Origin: Dehalococcoidia bacterium
GTDB taxonomy: Bacteria > Chloroflexota > Dehalococcoidia > UBA1151 > UBA1328
Assembly: GCA_030745955.1 (NCBI GenBank)
Contig: JASLNQ010000161.1
Span: 1-5,346 of the forward strand
Length of the DNA stretch: 5,346 nucleotides
Direction of reading: 5' to 3'
The notes beneath the pieces are model-generated. The model saw only the letters and a list, made by a program, of their open reading frames with translations, was not told where the DNA came from and did not search any database. Made by a program: the position numbers and the translations under genes. Position 1 is the first letter of the stretch, and each line of letters begins with the position of its first letter. Of the stretch, positions 1 to 5,243 are shown in pieces.

Positions 1-27
1 GCCTCTTGGGATTTCATTCGTCAGTTT

Positions 28-34
28 AAGGGGA
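28..34 (+). promoter_or_regulatory. Shine-Dalgarno site for the TTG-started dehydratase gene
   Basis: AAGGGGA lies 6 bases before the TTG at 41. It decides the start: the frame is open to the left edge of the window, but it has no ATG or GTG upstream of position 41, and the next in-frame ATG (codon 100) would remove the first iron-sulfur cysteine. Confidence 0.7.
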
Positions 35-40
35 CTCGCG

Positions 41-1810
41 TTGCTGGGAACAAACGATACCGACGGCAAAATTCTTCGGTCAGCGGAGTGGTTTGGGCCA
101 CGTGACCTGGAGGGCTTCCTGCACCGGGCCGGTCTGAAGAACCAGGGCTGGTCGGAGGAGTCTTTTTCCGGGCGGCCAGTCATCGGCATTGCGAACTCCT
201 GGTCGGAGGCAGTCCACTGCAACGCGCACCTGAGGGGCCTTGCAGAGCATGTGAAGCGCGGGGTTCTCGCTGCGGGTGGCTTCCCGCTCGAGTTTCCAAC
301 CATTTCCCTCGGTGAATTCTTCCTTTCCCCTACCTCGATGTTCTGCCGAAACCTGATGTCGATGGATGTTGAAGAGATGATCCGCGGGCTTCCGATCGAC
401 GGCGTCGTGCTGCTGTCGGGGTGCGACAAGACCACCCCTGCGATGCTGATGGGGGCGGCATCGGCCGATGTACCGGCTGTTGTCGTGACGGGCGGTCCGC
501 AGTTGAAAGGCAACTGGAAGGGTGAGGAACTCGGCTCGTGCACCGATTGTCGCCGCTACTGGGCCGAGTTGCGGGCCGGGACGATCACGCAGTCGGAGTA
601 TGACTCGATGGAGGCCGCCATCTATCGTTCGCCGGGCTACTGCATGGTGATGGGTACGGCCTCGACCATGGGGGCGATCGTTGAAACGCTGGGCATGTCG
701 TTGCCCGGCGGTGGGGCAATACCGGGTGCCGACTCACGCCGCAAGGTCCACGCCGAAGACTCGGGCCGTGCGGTTGTGGAGTTGGTTAAGAAGGGTGTCC
801 GGCCATCCGACATCCTGACCCGCGAGGCATTCGATAACGCCATTCGGATGTTGCTCGCGGCGGGCGGGTCGACGAACGCCATCATCCACCTGACTGCGAT
901 TGCCGGGCGCGCCGGCATCGACCTGCCACTGGATCGCTTCAACGAGCTTTCTGAATCGACACCGGTGATCGTGAACTTGAAACCGGGTGGGAAGTACCTG
1001 ATGGAAGACCTGTATTACGCAGGTGGCGTCGAGGCCGTGCTCAAGAAAATGGAAGGACTGCTGAACCTCGATTGCCTCACGGTCAACGGCAATTCGCTTG
1101 GTGAAAACATCGCCGATGCTGAGTGCCACAACGACGATGTGGTGCTGTCGCCCGATACTCCCCTGGCGAAAGAGGGTGGGCTGACGGTCCTGCGGGGTTC
1201 TCTGGCTCCCGATGGCGCGGTGATCAAGCACATTGCGGCGTCTCCCGGGTTGATGAAGCACACTGGCCGAGCTGTCGTGTTTGAAAACCCGCTCGACCTC
1301 AAAAACCGGATTGACGATCCCGATCTCGATGTGACGAAAGACGACATCCTCGTGATGAAGGGCGTAGGGCCGGTTGGCGGGCCGGGGATGCCCGAGGCCG
1401 GGTTTTTGCCATTGCCGAGGAAGTTGCTTGCGCAGGGCGTGCGCGACATGGTGCGGATTTCCGATGCGCGCATGAGCGGCACAGCCTTCGGGACGATTGT
1501 GCTGCACGTGTCCCCCGAATCGACAGTTGGCGGACCGCTGGCCCTCGTTCAGACCGGCGATACGATCGCACTCGATGTCGTGGCGAGGCGGCTCGACCTG
1601 GAGGTAGATGCTGCGGAACTGGACCGCCGGCGGGCGAGTCTCCCAGAGCCTGCGGTGGACGGCGGTTTTACGCGCGGTTACGGCAAGATGTACTCGCAGC
1701 ACATCACCCAGGCGCAGGACGGTTGCGACTTCGACTTCCTGATCGGCAAGACCCCGGTCGAGACACACGTGGAGGCCCCGGCACACGCTGCGGGGTATCA
1801 GACGGGCTGA
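41..1810 (+). CDS. IlvD/Edd-family dehydratase, probable sugar-acid (aldonate) dehydratase
   Basis: Cytosolic dehydratase of 589 residues, a normal length for the family. Members remove water from a 2,3-dihydroxy acid to give a 2-keto-3-deoxy acid using a [2Fe-2S] cluster and Mg2+. The expected residues are visible: cluster cysteines C60 (in HCNAHLRG), C128 (in SGCDKTTPA) and C201 (in GYCMVMGTASTM); Mg2+ ligands E92, D129 and K130 (the lysine is carbamylated in studied members); and the catalytic serine S479 in SDARMSGTAFGT. The N-terminus (LRSAEWF...GRPVIGIANSWSE) and the cysteine spacing match L-arabinonate/D-xylonate-type dehydratases better than the branched-chain amino acid enzyme IlvD, and no ilv genes are nearby. 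A C167-T-D-C170 pair lies between the second and third cluster cysteines. The gene starts with TTG after a strong ribosome binding site and is transcribed towards the minus-strand genes. The family call is firm. The substrate (arabinonate, xylonate, fuconate, galactonate or other) cannot be read from the sequence. Confidence 0.93.
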   Translation: MLGTNDTDGKILRSAEWFGPRDLEGFLHRAGLKNQGWSEESFSGRPVIGIANSWSEAVHCNAHLRGLAEHVKRGVLAAGGFPLEFPTISLGEFFLSPTSMFCRNLMSMDVEEMIRGLPIDGVVLLSGCDKTTPAMLMGAASADVPAVVVTGGPQLKGNWKGEELGSCTDCRRYWAELRAGTITQSEYDSMEAAIYRSPGYCMVMGTASTMGAIVETLGMSLPGGGAIPGADSRRKVHAEDSGRAVVELVKKGVRPSDILTREAFDNAIRMLLAAGGSTNAIIHLTAIAGRAGIDLPLDRFNELSESTPVIVNLKPGGKYLMEDLYYAGGVEAVLKKMEGLLNLDCLTVNGNSLGENIADAECHNDDVVLSPDTPLAKEGGLTVLRGSLAPDGAVIKHIAASPGLMKHTGRAVVFENPLDLKNRIDDPDLDVTKDDILVMKGVGPVGGPGMPEAGFLPLPRKLLAQGVRDMVRISDARMSGTAFGTIVLHVSPESTVGGPLALVQTGDTIALDVVARRLDLEVDAAELDRRRASLPEPAVDGGFTRGYGKMYSQHITQAQDGCDFDFLIGKTPVETHVEAPAHAAGYQTG

Positions 1811-1827
1811 AGGTGTGCACTGTTATC

Positions 1828-1849
1828 CCTTCTCCTCCAATGGAGAGGG
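1828..1849. terminator. Possible bidirectional hairpin between convergent genes
   Basis: The 58-bp gap between two converging stop codons holds an imperfect GC-rich inverted repeat. Arms at about 1828-1838 and 1842-1849 form roughly 8 pairs, with small bulges and a 3-base loop; the core is CTCC-AAT-GGAG. Neither strand has a T-run after it, so it is not a classical intrinsic terminator. The call rests on its position and the hairpin only. Confidence 0.3.
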
Positions 1850-1868
1850 TGTTAGCGACAGGTCATTT

Positions 1869-2888
1869 CTAGCTCGGGATTGGGGCGTTGTCGGGGATCA
1901 GTCCTGCGGAGCGCATATCGCGCCACATGGCGGCGGGGATTTCCTGCTGGACCATGGCGATATTCTGTTCGAGCTCTGCGACCGATTGCGCTCCGGGGAC
2001 CGCAGTCGCGACGGCAGGGTGCGCCAGTACGAACTGCAGTGCGGCGGCTTTCAGGTCCACTCCGTGCGAGGCGCATATCCGGGTAAGTTTGCGGGCCTGC
2101 TCGACGAGGTGTACCGGGGCCTGTTCGTAGTCGAATGTGACCGGCCTGGAGAGGTCGCGGGCGAGTATTCCCGAGTTGTACGGGCCACCGATCGTGATCT
2201 TTACGTCGCGCTCTTCGCAGGCGGGCAGGAATTCCGCGAGCCCTGTGTGATCGAGGAGCGTGTAGCGGCCGGCGAGTAGGATGATGTCGAGATCGAAGCG
2301 CTGGATGAACCTTAGCGGCATCTGCCATTCGTTCATTCCGCAGCCGATGGCCCTGATGACGCCCTGCTCCCGGAGTTCGATTAGCGCCGGGAACGCCTCG
2401 TTGACCACCTGTTCTTCGCCGTACGGCTCTACATCGGGGTCGTGTACGTAGATGATGTCGATACGGTCCATGTTCAGGCGACCGAGGCTTTCCTCGATCG
2501 AGCGGTGTACGTCGTCCCGGGTCCATGTGTTCACGGCGACCAGATCGCCAATGCCATCGGGATCGTCCGCGGCAGAAACGCCATCCGGGAACGGATTGAG
2601 GACGCGCCCGATCTTGGTCGAGATCACGAACGAGTCCCGGTCGGTCGTGGCGTAGACCGACTTTCCGACCCGCGCCTCTGCCCTGCCCGAGCCGTAGAGG
2701 GGCGCTGTGTCCACGTAGGAGATACCTAGTTCCTGGGCCCGGTTGATTATCCCGATCGCCTCTTCATGGGCTGTGCCGCCATACAGGCCATCGCCGAGCA
2801 CCATTCCGCTCAACGGCGCAGTGCCGAGACCAAGCCTCGGCACTGCCATACCGGTGTCGCCAAGCGTTACTTTCTCGAACGGGTCCAT
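1869..2888 (-). CDS. Aldo/keto reductase, D-threo-aldose 1-dehydrogenase/L-fucose dehydrogenase-like
   Basis: A 339-residue TIM-barrel oxidoreductase that uses NAD(P)(H). The catalytic tetrad is complete: D60 and Y65 (in YVDTAPLYG), K92 (in STKIGR) and H149 (in IIYVHDPD). The N-terminal pattern (LGDTGMAVPRLGLGTAPLSG) and VDTAPLYGSGRAEARVG fit the group that includes D-threo-aldose 1-dehydrogenase, L-fucose dehydrogenase and pyridoxal 4-dehydrogenase. Sugar members of that group oxidise the C1 of an aldose to a lactone. The ATG at 2886-2888 follows AGGA with 7 bases between, a good ribosome binding site. The gene starts 27 bp after the tartrate-dehydrogenase-like gene on the same strand, so the two are probably one transcript and this is the last gene. 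It converges on the sugar-acid dehydratase, which could use the aldonate made after lactone opening; that link is inference. The family is firm, the substrate is not, and a general aldehyde reductase is possible. Confidence 0.9.
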   Translation of the reverse strand: MDPFEKVTLGDTGMAVPRLGLGTAPLSGMVLGDGLYGGTAHEEAIGIINRAQELGISYVDTAPLYGSGRAEARVGKSVYATTDRDSFVISTKIGRVLNPFPDGVSAADDPDGIGDLVAVNTWTRDDVHRSIEESLGRLNMDRIDIIYVHDPDVEPYGEEQVVNEAFPALIELREQGVIRAIGCGMNEWQMPLRFIQRFDLDIILLAGRYTLLDHTGLAEFLPACEERDVKITIGGPYNSGILARDLSRPVTFDYEQAPVHLVEQARKLTRICASHGVDLKAAALQFVLAHPAVATAVPGAQSVAELEQNIAMVQQEIPAAMWRDMRSAGLIPDNAPIPS

Positions 2889-2915
2889 CGTGGTGTCCTG
2901 TTTAGTTTGAGTGGA

Positions 2916-3980
2916 TTACCCCGAAACGATCCCGGCTATCGCATCGCCGACACCTGAAGTTGTTGATGTCCCGCCGAGGTCGGGGGTCAGGATTTCGCCC
3001 TTTTCGAGCAGTTGCAACACGGCGGCGTCGACAGCGGCCGCGGCTGCGTCTTCGCCCAGGTGACGGAGCATCATAGCGGCGGTGAGGATCTGTGCCATTG
3101 GGTTAGCGATGCCCTGCCCTGCGATATCGGGTGCCGATCCGTGGGTCGGCTCGAACATAGACGGGACCGAGGTGTCGGGGTTGATATTGGCGCTGCATGC
3201 GAGTCCCATGCTGCCGGTGATGATTGCGCCGACGTCGGTAATGATGTCGCCGAACAGGTTTGGGGCGACGATCACGTCGAACATCTCTGGCCTGCGTACA
3301 AGGTCCATGCAGGCGGCGTCGATGAGCAGGGACGTGGTATCGACATCGGGGTATTCCTCGGCGACGGCCTTGAACGTGCGGTCCCAGATCGTCATGAAGC
3401 CGAGTGCGTTGGATTTTGTGACCGACGTGACGTGGTTCTTCTTTTTGCGCGTCCGTGCGAGGTCGAAGGCATACCGGATCGCCCGCTCGCAGCCTTTGCG
3501 GGTGAATATCGCGGTCTGGATGGCAACCTCGTCTGAGGTTTCGTGGTAGGCGAACCCGCCGATGTTCAGGTACTCGCCCTCGGTGTTCTCGCGGATCACG
3601 ACCAGGTCGATGTCGTACGGCTTCTTGCCCGAGAGTGGCGATGTGACGCCGGGGTAGAGCACGGAGGGCCGAAGGCAGACGTGCTGGTCGAAGCGCCGCC
3701 GTATGGGCAGCAGGAGGCCGTCGAGGGTGATATTGTCCTGGATGTCGGGGTGGCCGACCGCGCCGAGGAACACGGCGTTGAACTCTGTGAGGGTGTCGAG
3801 GGAGGTGGGTGGCATCATTTCGCCATGTTCGAAATAGTAGTCCGATCCCCACGGAAACTCGGTGTATTCCCATGTGATTCCGTGTTTGGGAGCGAGGGCG
3901 TCGAGGACCTTCATGCCCTCGGTTACGACATCTACGCCGATGCCGTCGCCTTTGACGATCGCGATCTTGTGAGTTGCCAT
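2916..3980 (-). CDS. Tartrate/D-malate dehydrogenase-like beta-decarboxylating dehydrogenase
   Basis: A 354-residue member of the isocitrate/isopropylmalate dehydrogenase family. These enzymes oxidise a 2-hydroxy acid with NAD(P)+ and often lose the beta-carboxylate as CO2. Visible features are GDGIG near the N-terminus (residues 11-15); substrate-binding arginines R94, R104 and R130; the RENTEGEY motif (130-137); catalytic K189 (in VTKSN); metal-binding D221, D245 and D249; and HGSAPDIAG (280-288). D285 in that last motif is the NAD-type residue, where NADP isocitrate dehydrogenases carry lysine. LRPSVLYPGVTSPL and EVAIQTAIFTRKG resemble tartrate dehydrogenase and D-malate dehydrogenase (DmlA) rather than LeuB. 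F159 occupies the place of the LeuB catalytic tyrosine, as I recall for DmlA. The ATG at 3978-3980 is preceded by AGGA at 10 bases. The gene lies upstream of the aldo/keto reductase. The substrate could be tartrate, D-malate or another substituted malate. A leucine-pathway role is unlikely because no leu genes flank it. Confidence 0.88.
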   Translation of the reverse strand: MATHKIAIVKGDGIGVDVVTEGMKVLDALAPKHGITWEYTEFPWGSDYYFEHGEMMPPTSLDTLTEFNAVFLGAVGHPDIQDNITLDGLLLPIRRRFDQHVCLRPSVLYPGVTSPLSGKKPYDIDLVVIRENTEGEYLNIGGFAYHETSDEVAIQTAIFTRKGCERAIRYAFDLARTRKKKNHVTSVTKSNALGFMTIWDRTFKAVAEEYPDVDTTSLLIDAACMDLVRRPEMFDVIVAPNLFGDIITDVGAIITGSMGLACSANINPDTSVPSMFEPTHGSAPDIAGQGIANPMAQILTAAMMLRHLGEDAAAAAVDAAVLQLLEKGEILTPDLGGTSTTSGVGDAIAGIVSG

Positions 3981-3991
3981 TCGTGTGAGTT

Positions 3992-4017
3992 CCTGTCAGC
4001 CCGGTTGCCCCGACAGG
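3992..4017 (-). promoter_or_regulatory. Hairpin overlapping the ribosome binding site of the tartrate-DH-like gene
   Basis: CCTGTC (3992-3997) and GACAGG (4012-4017) form a perfect 6-bp stem with a 14-base loop. In the minus-strand mRNA the downstream arm GACAGG includes most of the AGGA that serves the start at 3980, so folding would hide the ribosome binding site. The structure is visible; a regulatory role is inference. Confidence 0.3.
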
Positions 4018-4045
4018 CGGGAGGTTCGTTGAGAGACGCCTGATG

Positions 4046-4076
4046 ATTAAACCGCTATTTGCGCAAGGTGGACCAA
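4046..4076 (-). promoter_or_regulatory. Weak candidate promoter before the tartrate-DH-like gene
   Basis: Read on the minus strand, TTGGTC (4071-4076) and TTTAAT (4046-4051) are separated by 19 bases. Both boxes are imperfect and the spacer is long. Between them lies the palindrome TTGCGCAA (4059-4066). The 119-bp gap before the gene suggests that it may have its own promoter instead of depending only on readthrough. Confidence 0.22.
4059..4066. promoter_or_regulatory. 8-bp palindrome TTGCGCAA, operator-like
   Basis: This is a perfect palindrome with a central CG, located between the two boxes of the weak promoter candidate. LacI-family repressors, common regulators of sugar catabolism, often bind CpG-centred palindromes. 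Eight bases can occur by chance, and no regulator gene is in the window. Confidence 0.2.
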
Positions 4077-4098
4077 CGTAGTGGGTTCACGTTGTGAA
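4074..4098 (-). other. Overlapping small inverted repeats after the reductase stop codon
   Basis: Just downstream of the stop at 4100-4102 (minus strand) are two mutually exclusive hairpins. One is TTCAC-GTT-GTGAA (4086-4098, plus-strand reading; 5-bp stem). The other is CAACGT/ACGTTG (4074-4079 and 4089-4094; 6-bp stem, 9-base loop). No T-run follows on the minus strand. They may slow or end some transcription or protect the mRNA 3' end; the evidence is weak. Confidence 0.2.
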
Positions 4099-4099
4099 A

Positions 4100-4972
4100 T
4101 TATCGTGAGCGTTCCTCGACCACCTCGAGGACGCCGGCAATGTCGTGGTCGATTTTGCCCTGGTCCATCAGGTGGCGGAACATTTCCTCCGACTTAAGGG
4201 CCATTTCCAGCGAAAGGCCCTCGTCTTCGGCCAGCGCCTTGATGATTCCCATGTCCTTGTGCAGGTTGCGGACCGGGGCCGCTGAGTCGGGGAACTCGCG
4301 GGCTGCGGTGATCGGAGCGCTGCGGTCGACCATCGCGCTGCCACCCCAGGCCACCGCGAGGAGGTCGGCTGCGGTCTGAATATCGACGCCGGCAGAGTTC
4401 GCCAGGGCGAACGCTTCGGCTGCAGCGACGGTGTTGATGCCAACGAGGAGCTGATTGATGAGCTTCATGGCGGTGCCTGCACCGTTGGGGCCCATCAGCT
4501 TGACGTTTGCGCCCATCTTGCCGAAGTACTCGTGGGCGGTCTCGAAGGCGTGTTCGTTGCCGCCGACCATGATTGCGAGGGTCCCCCCGGCTGCGCCCCC
4601 GGGGCCGCCCGAGATGGGTGCGTCGAGGAAATGGACGCCCCTGGCCTCGGCTGCCTCGGCGCAGGCACGTGACGTGGCAATATCGACTGTGCTGTGGTCA
4701 ACGACTACCTGGCCGGGCCGGGCGTTTGGGATGACACCATTTTCACCGAGCAGCAGGTCGCGCGAGGTCTGCACATCGGGGAGGCAGGCGAGGACCACCT
4801 CGACTTTTTGGGTGAGGTCTGCGATCGAGGTTGCACCCTTCGCCCCGCGGTCGATCATCGCTTCGATCTTCGACCGGGTGCGGGTGAAGACGGTCAGGTC
4901 GGCACCTTTTTCGAGGAGGTTGTCGACCATCCCCTGCCCCATGTTGCCAAGACCGATGAATCCAACTGTCAT
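4100..4972 (-). CDS. 3-hydroxyisobutyrate dehydrogenase/tartronate semialdehyde reductase family protein
   Basis: A 290-residue beta-hydroxyacid dehydrogenase of the usual length. An N-terminal Rossmann domain carries the dinucleotide motif GFIGLGNMGQGM (residues 4-15). The substrate-binding motif DAPISGGPGGAAGGTLAIMV (117-136) includes S121, and the catalytic lysine is K170 in GTAMKLINQ, followed by N173. A helical C-terminal domain follows. The second Rossmann strand ends in FTRTRSK with arginines at 31 and 33 and no acidic residue, which suggests NADP(H) over NAD(H). The family reduces tartronate semialdehyde to glycerate, or interconverts 3-hydroxyisobutyrate or related acids and their semialdehydes. 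The neighbouring tartrate-DH-like gene makes a C3/C4 hydroxyacid role attractive, but this is inference. The start is well fixed: an in-frame TGA lies two codons before the ATG, and GGGGAG (4983-4988) sits 10 bases upstream. The gene probably leads the transcript from the TATAAT promoter at about 5068-5096. GLYR1/succinic-semialdehyde-reductase-type activity is an alternative. Confidence 0.9.
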   Translation of the reverse strand: MTVGFIGLGNMGQGMVDNLLEKGADLTVFTRTRSKIEAMIDRGAKGATSIADLTQKVEVVLACLPDVQTSRDLLLGENGVIPNARPGQVVVDHSTVDIATSRACAEAAEARGVHFLDAPISGGPGGAAGGTLAIMVGGNEHAFETAHEYFGKMGANVKLMGPNGAGTAMKLINQLLVGINTVAAAEAFALANSAGVDIQTAADLLAVAWGGSAMVDRSAPITAAREFPDSAAPVRNLHKDMGIIKALAEDEGLSLEMALKSEEMFRHLMDQGKIDHDIAGVLEVVEERSR

Positions 4973-5037
4973 TCTTCAAGAACTCCCCGTCGCGCCCGGT
5001 GTTGTTTGCGAGCCGCACCTGACCAGTGAAATGCCAT
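4969..5037 (-). CDS. Possible 22-codon leader ORF overlapping the reductase start
   Basis: On the minus strand an ATG at 5035-5037 opens 22 codons ending in TGA at 4969-4971. That stop overlaps the ATG of the reductase gene as ATGA, a typical layout for translational coupling. A GGA lies about 6 bases before the ATG, a weak ribosome binding site. The ORF is downstream of the predicted transcription start and would be in the mRNA. The peptide is rich in Arg, Lys and His in its middle and ends in Leu-Glu-Glu. I recognise no family. Random occurrence is quite possible in a GC-rich leader. Confidence 0.2.
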   Translation of the reverse strand: MAFHWSGAARKQHRARRGVLEE

Positions 5038-5067
5038 GAAATTCCGGCTTTCCCAAAAGGCGGGGCG

Positions 5068-5096
5068 ATTATAACGGCTGGTGAATCGATTCTGAG
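5068..5096 (-). promoter_or_regulatory. Candidate sigma70-type promoter for the reductase gene/operon
   Basis: On the minus strand there is a perfect TATAAT (5068-5073), with CTCAGA (5091-5096) 17 bases upstream as a poor -35 box (3 of 6 matches to TTGACA). Transcription would start near 5061 and leave a leader of about 90 bases before the ATG at 4972. The weak -35 next to a perfect -10 would fit an activator-dependent or otherwise regulated promoter. Confidence 0.5.
5083..5092. promoter_or_regulatory. 10-bp perfect palindrome GAATCGATTC in the promoter, operator-like
   Basis: This perfect palindrome with a central CG sits in the spacer between the two promoter boxes and touches the -35 box. 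A protein bound there would block RNA polymerase. LacI-type and some other catabolic repressors use sites of this form. The pattern is plain in the sequence; its use as an operator is inference. Confidence 0.35.
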
Positions 5097-5243
5097 GCGA
5101 CGTTCGATGTTTCTGTGGTGAAGCCGGATGTTTCCTGTTTGAAATCGCGGCGGGCCTCAAAACTTTTCGACTGGAAATGTTGACAGAGCGACATGAAGCG
5201 CCGGGTGATTCTGGCGCCGGTTGACGTTCGATCGAAATCGAGG

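Larger units (their letters stand above)
4973..5243. other. Intergenic region between permease end and reductase start
   Basis: This is 271 bp without a recognisable full gene. Besides the promoter, palindrome and leader ORF listed separately, it holds a plus-strand hairpin at 5198-5217 (8 pairs with two G-T, 4-base loop; only a 5-bp stem on the minus strand). A 5-bp hairpin with a TTCG loop (5228-5241, minus-strand reading) lies directly after the permease stop. GACGTTCGAT occurs twice (5099-5108 and 5223-5232), and TGAAAT occurs twice one helical turn apart (5027-5032 and 5037-5042). No intrinsic terminator with a T-run follows the permease gene, so readthrough is possible. Confidence 0.5.

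Noticed and set aside
734..1786. Long 350-codon open frame on the minus strand, opposite the dehydratase gene
   Set aside because: It is a shadow of codon bias in a GC-rich gene. The translation has no recognisable motif and is rich in Arg, His and Gln, and the plus-strand frame carries every family catalytic residue.
41..1810. Assignment of the dehydratase as the branched-chain amino acid enzyme IlvD
   Set aside because: The N-terminus and the context (aldose dehydrogenase, hydroxyacid dehydrogenases, transporter, no ilv genes) fit the sugar-acid branch better. The substrate is left open.
1852..2526. 224-codon frame on the minus strand overlapping the aldo/keto reductase
   Set aside because: It is an alternate frame of a gene with a complete catalytic tetrad. 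The translation is Arg/Pro-rich and low in hydrophobic residues, as expected of a shadow.
3103..3873. 256-codon minus-strand frame inside the tartrate-DH-like gene, and plus-strand frames opposite it
   Set aside because: The Arg/His/Pro-rich composition and full overlap with a well-supported enzyme mark these as shadows.
2916..3980. Assignment of the dehydrogenase as LeuB or isocitrate dehydrogenase
   Set aside because: The tartrate/D-malate-type segments (LRPSVLYPGVTSPL, AIQTAIFTRKG), the NAD-type D285 and the absence of leu genes argue against both.
4455..5039. 194-codon plus-strand frame opposite the reductase gene
   Set aside because: It is antisense to a gene with clear Rossmann, substrate and catalytic motifs. 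The protein is Ser/Pro/Arg-rich and matches no family that I recognise.
5198..5217. GC-rich hairpin considered as an intrinsic terminator for the permease gene
   Set aside because: The 8-pair stem forms only in the plus-strand RNA because of G-T pairs. On the transcribed minus strand the stem is 5 bp and no T-run follows.
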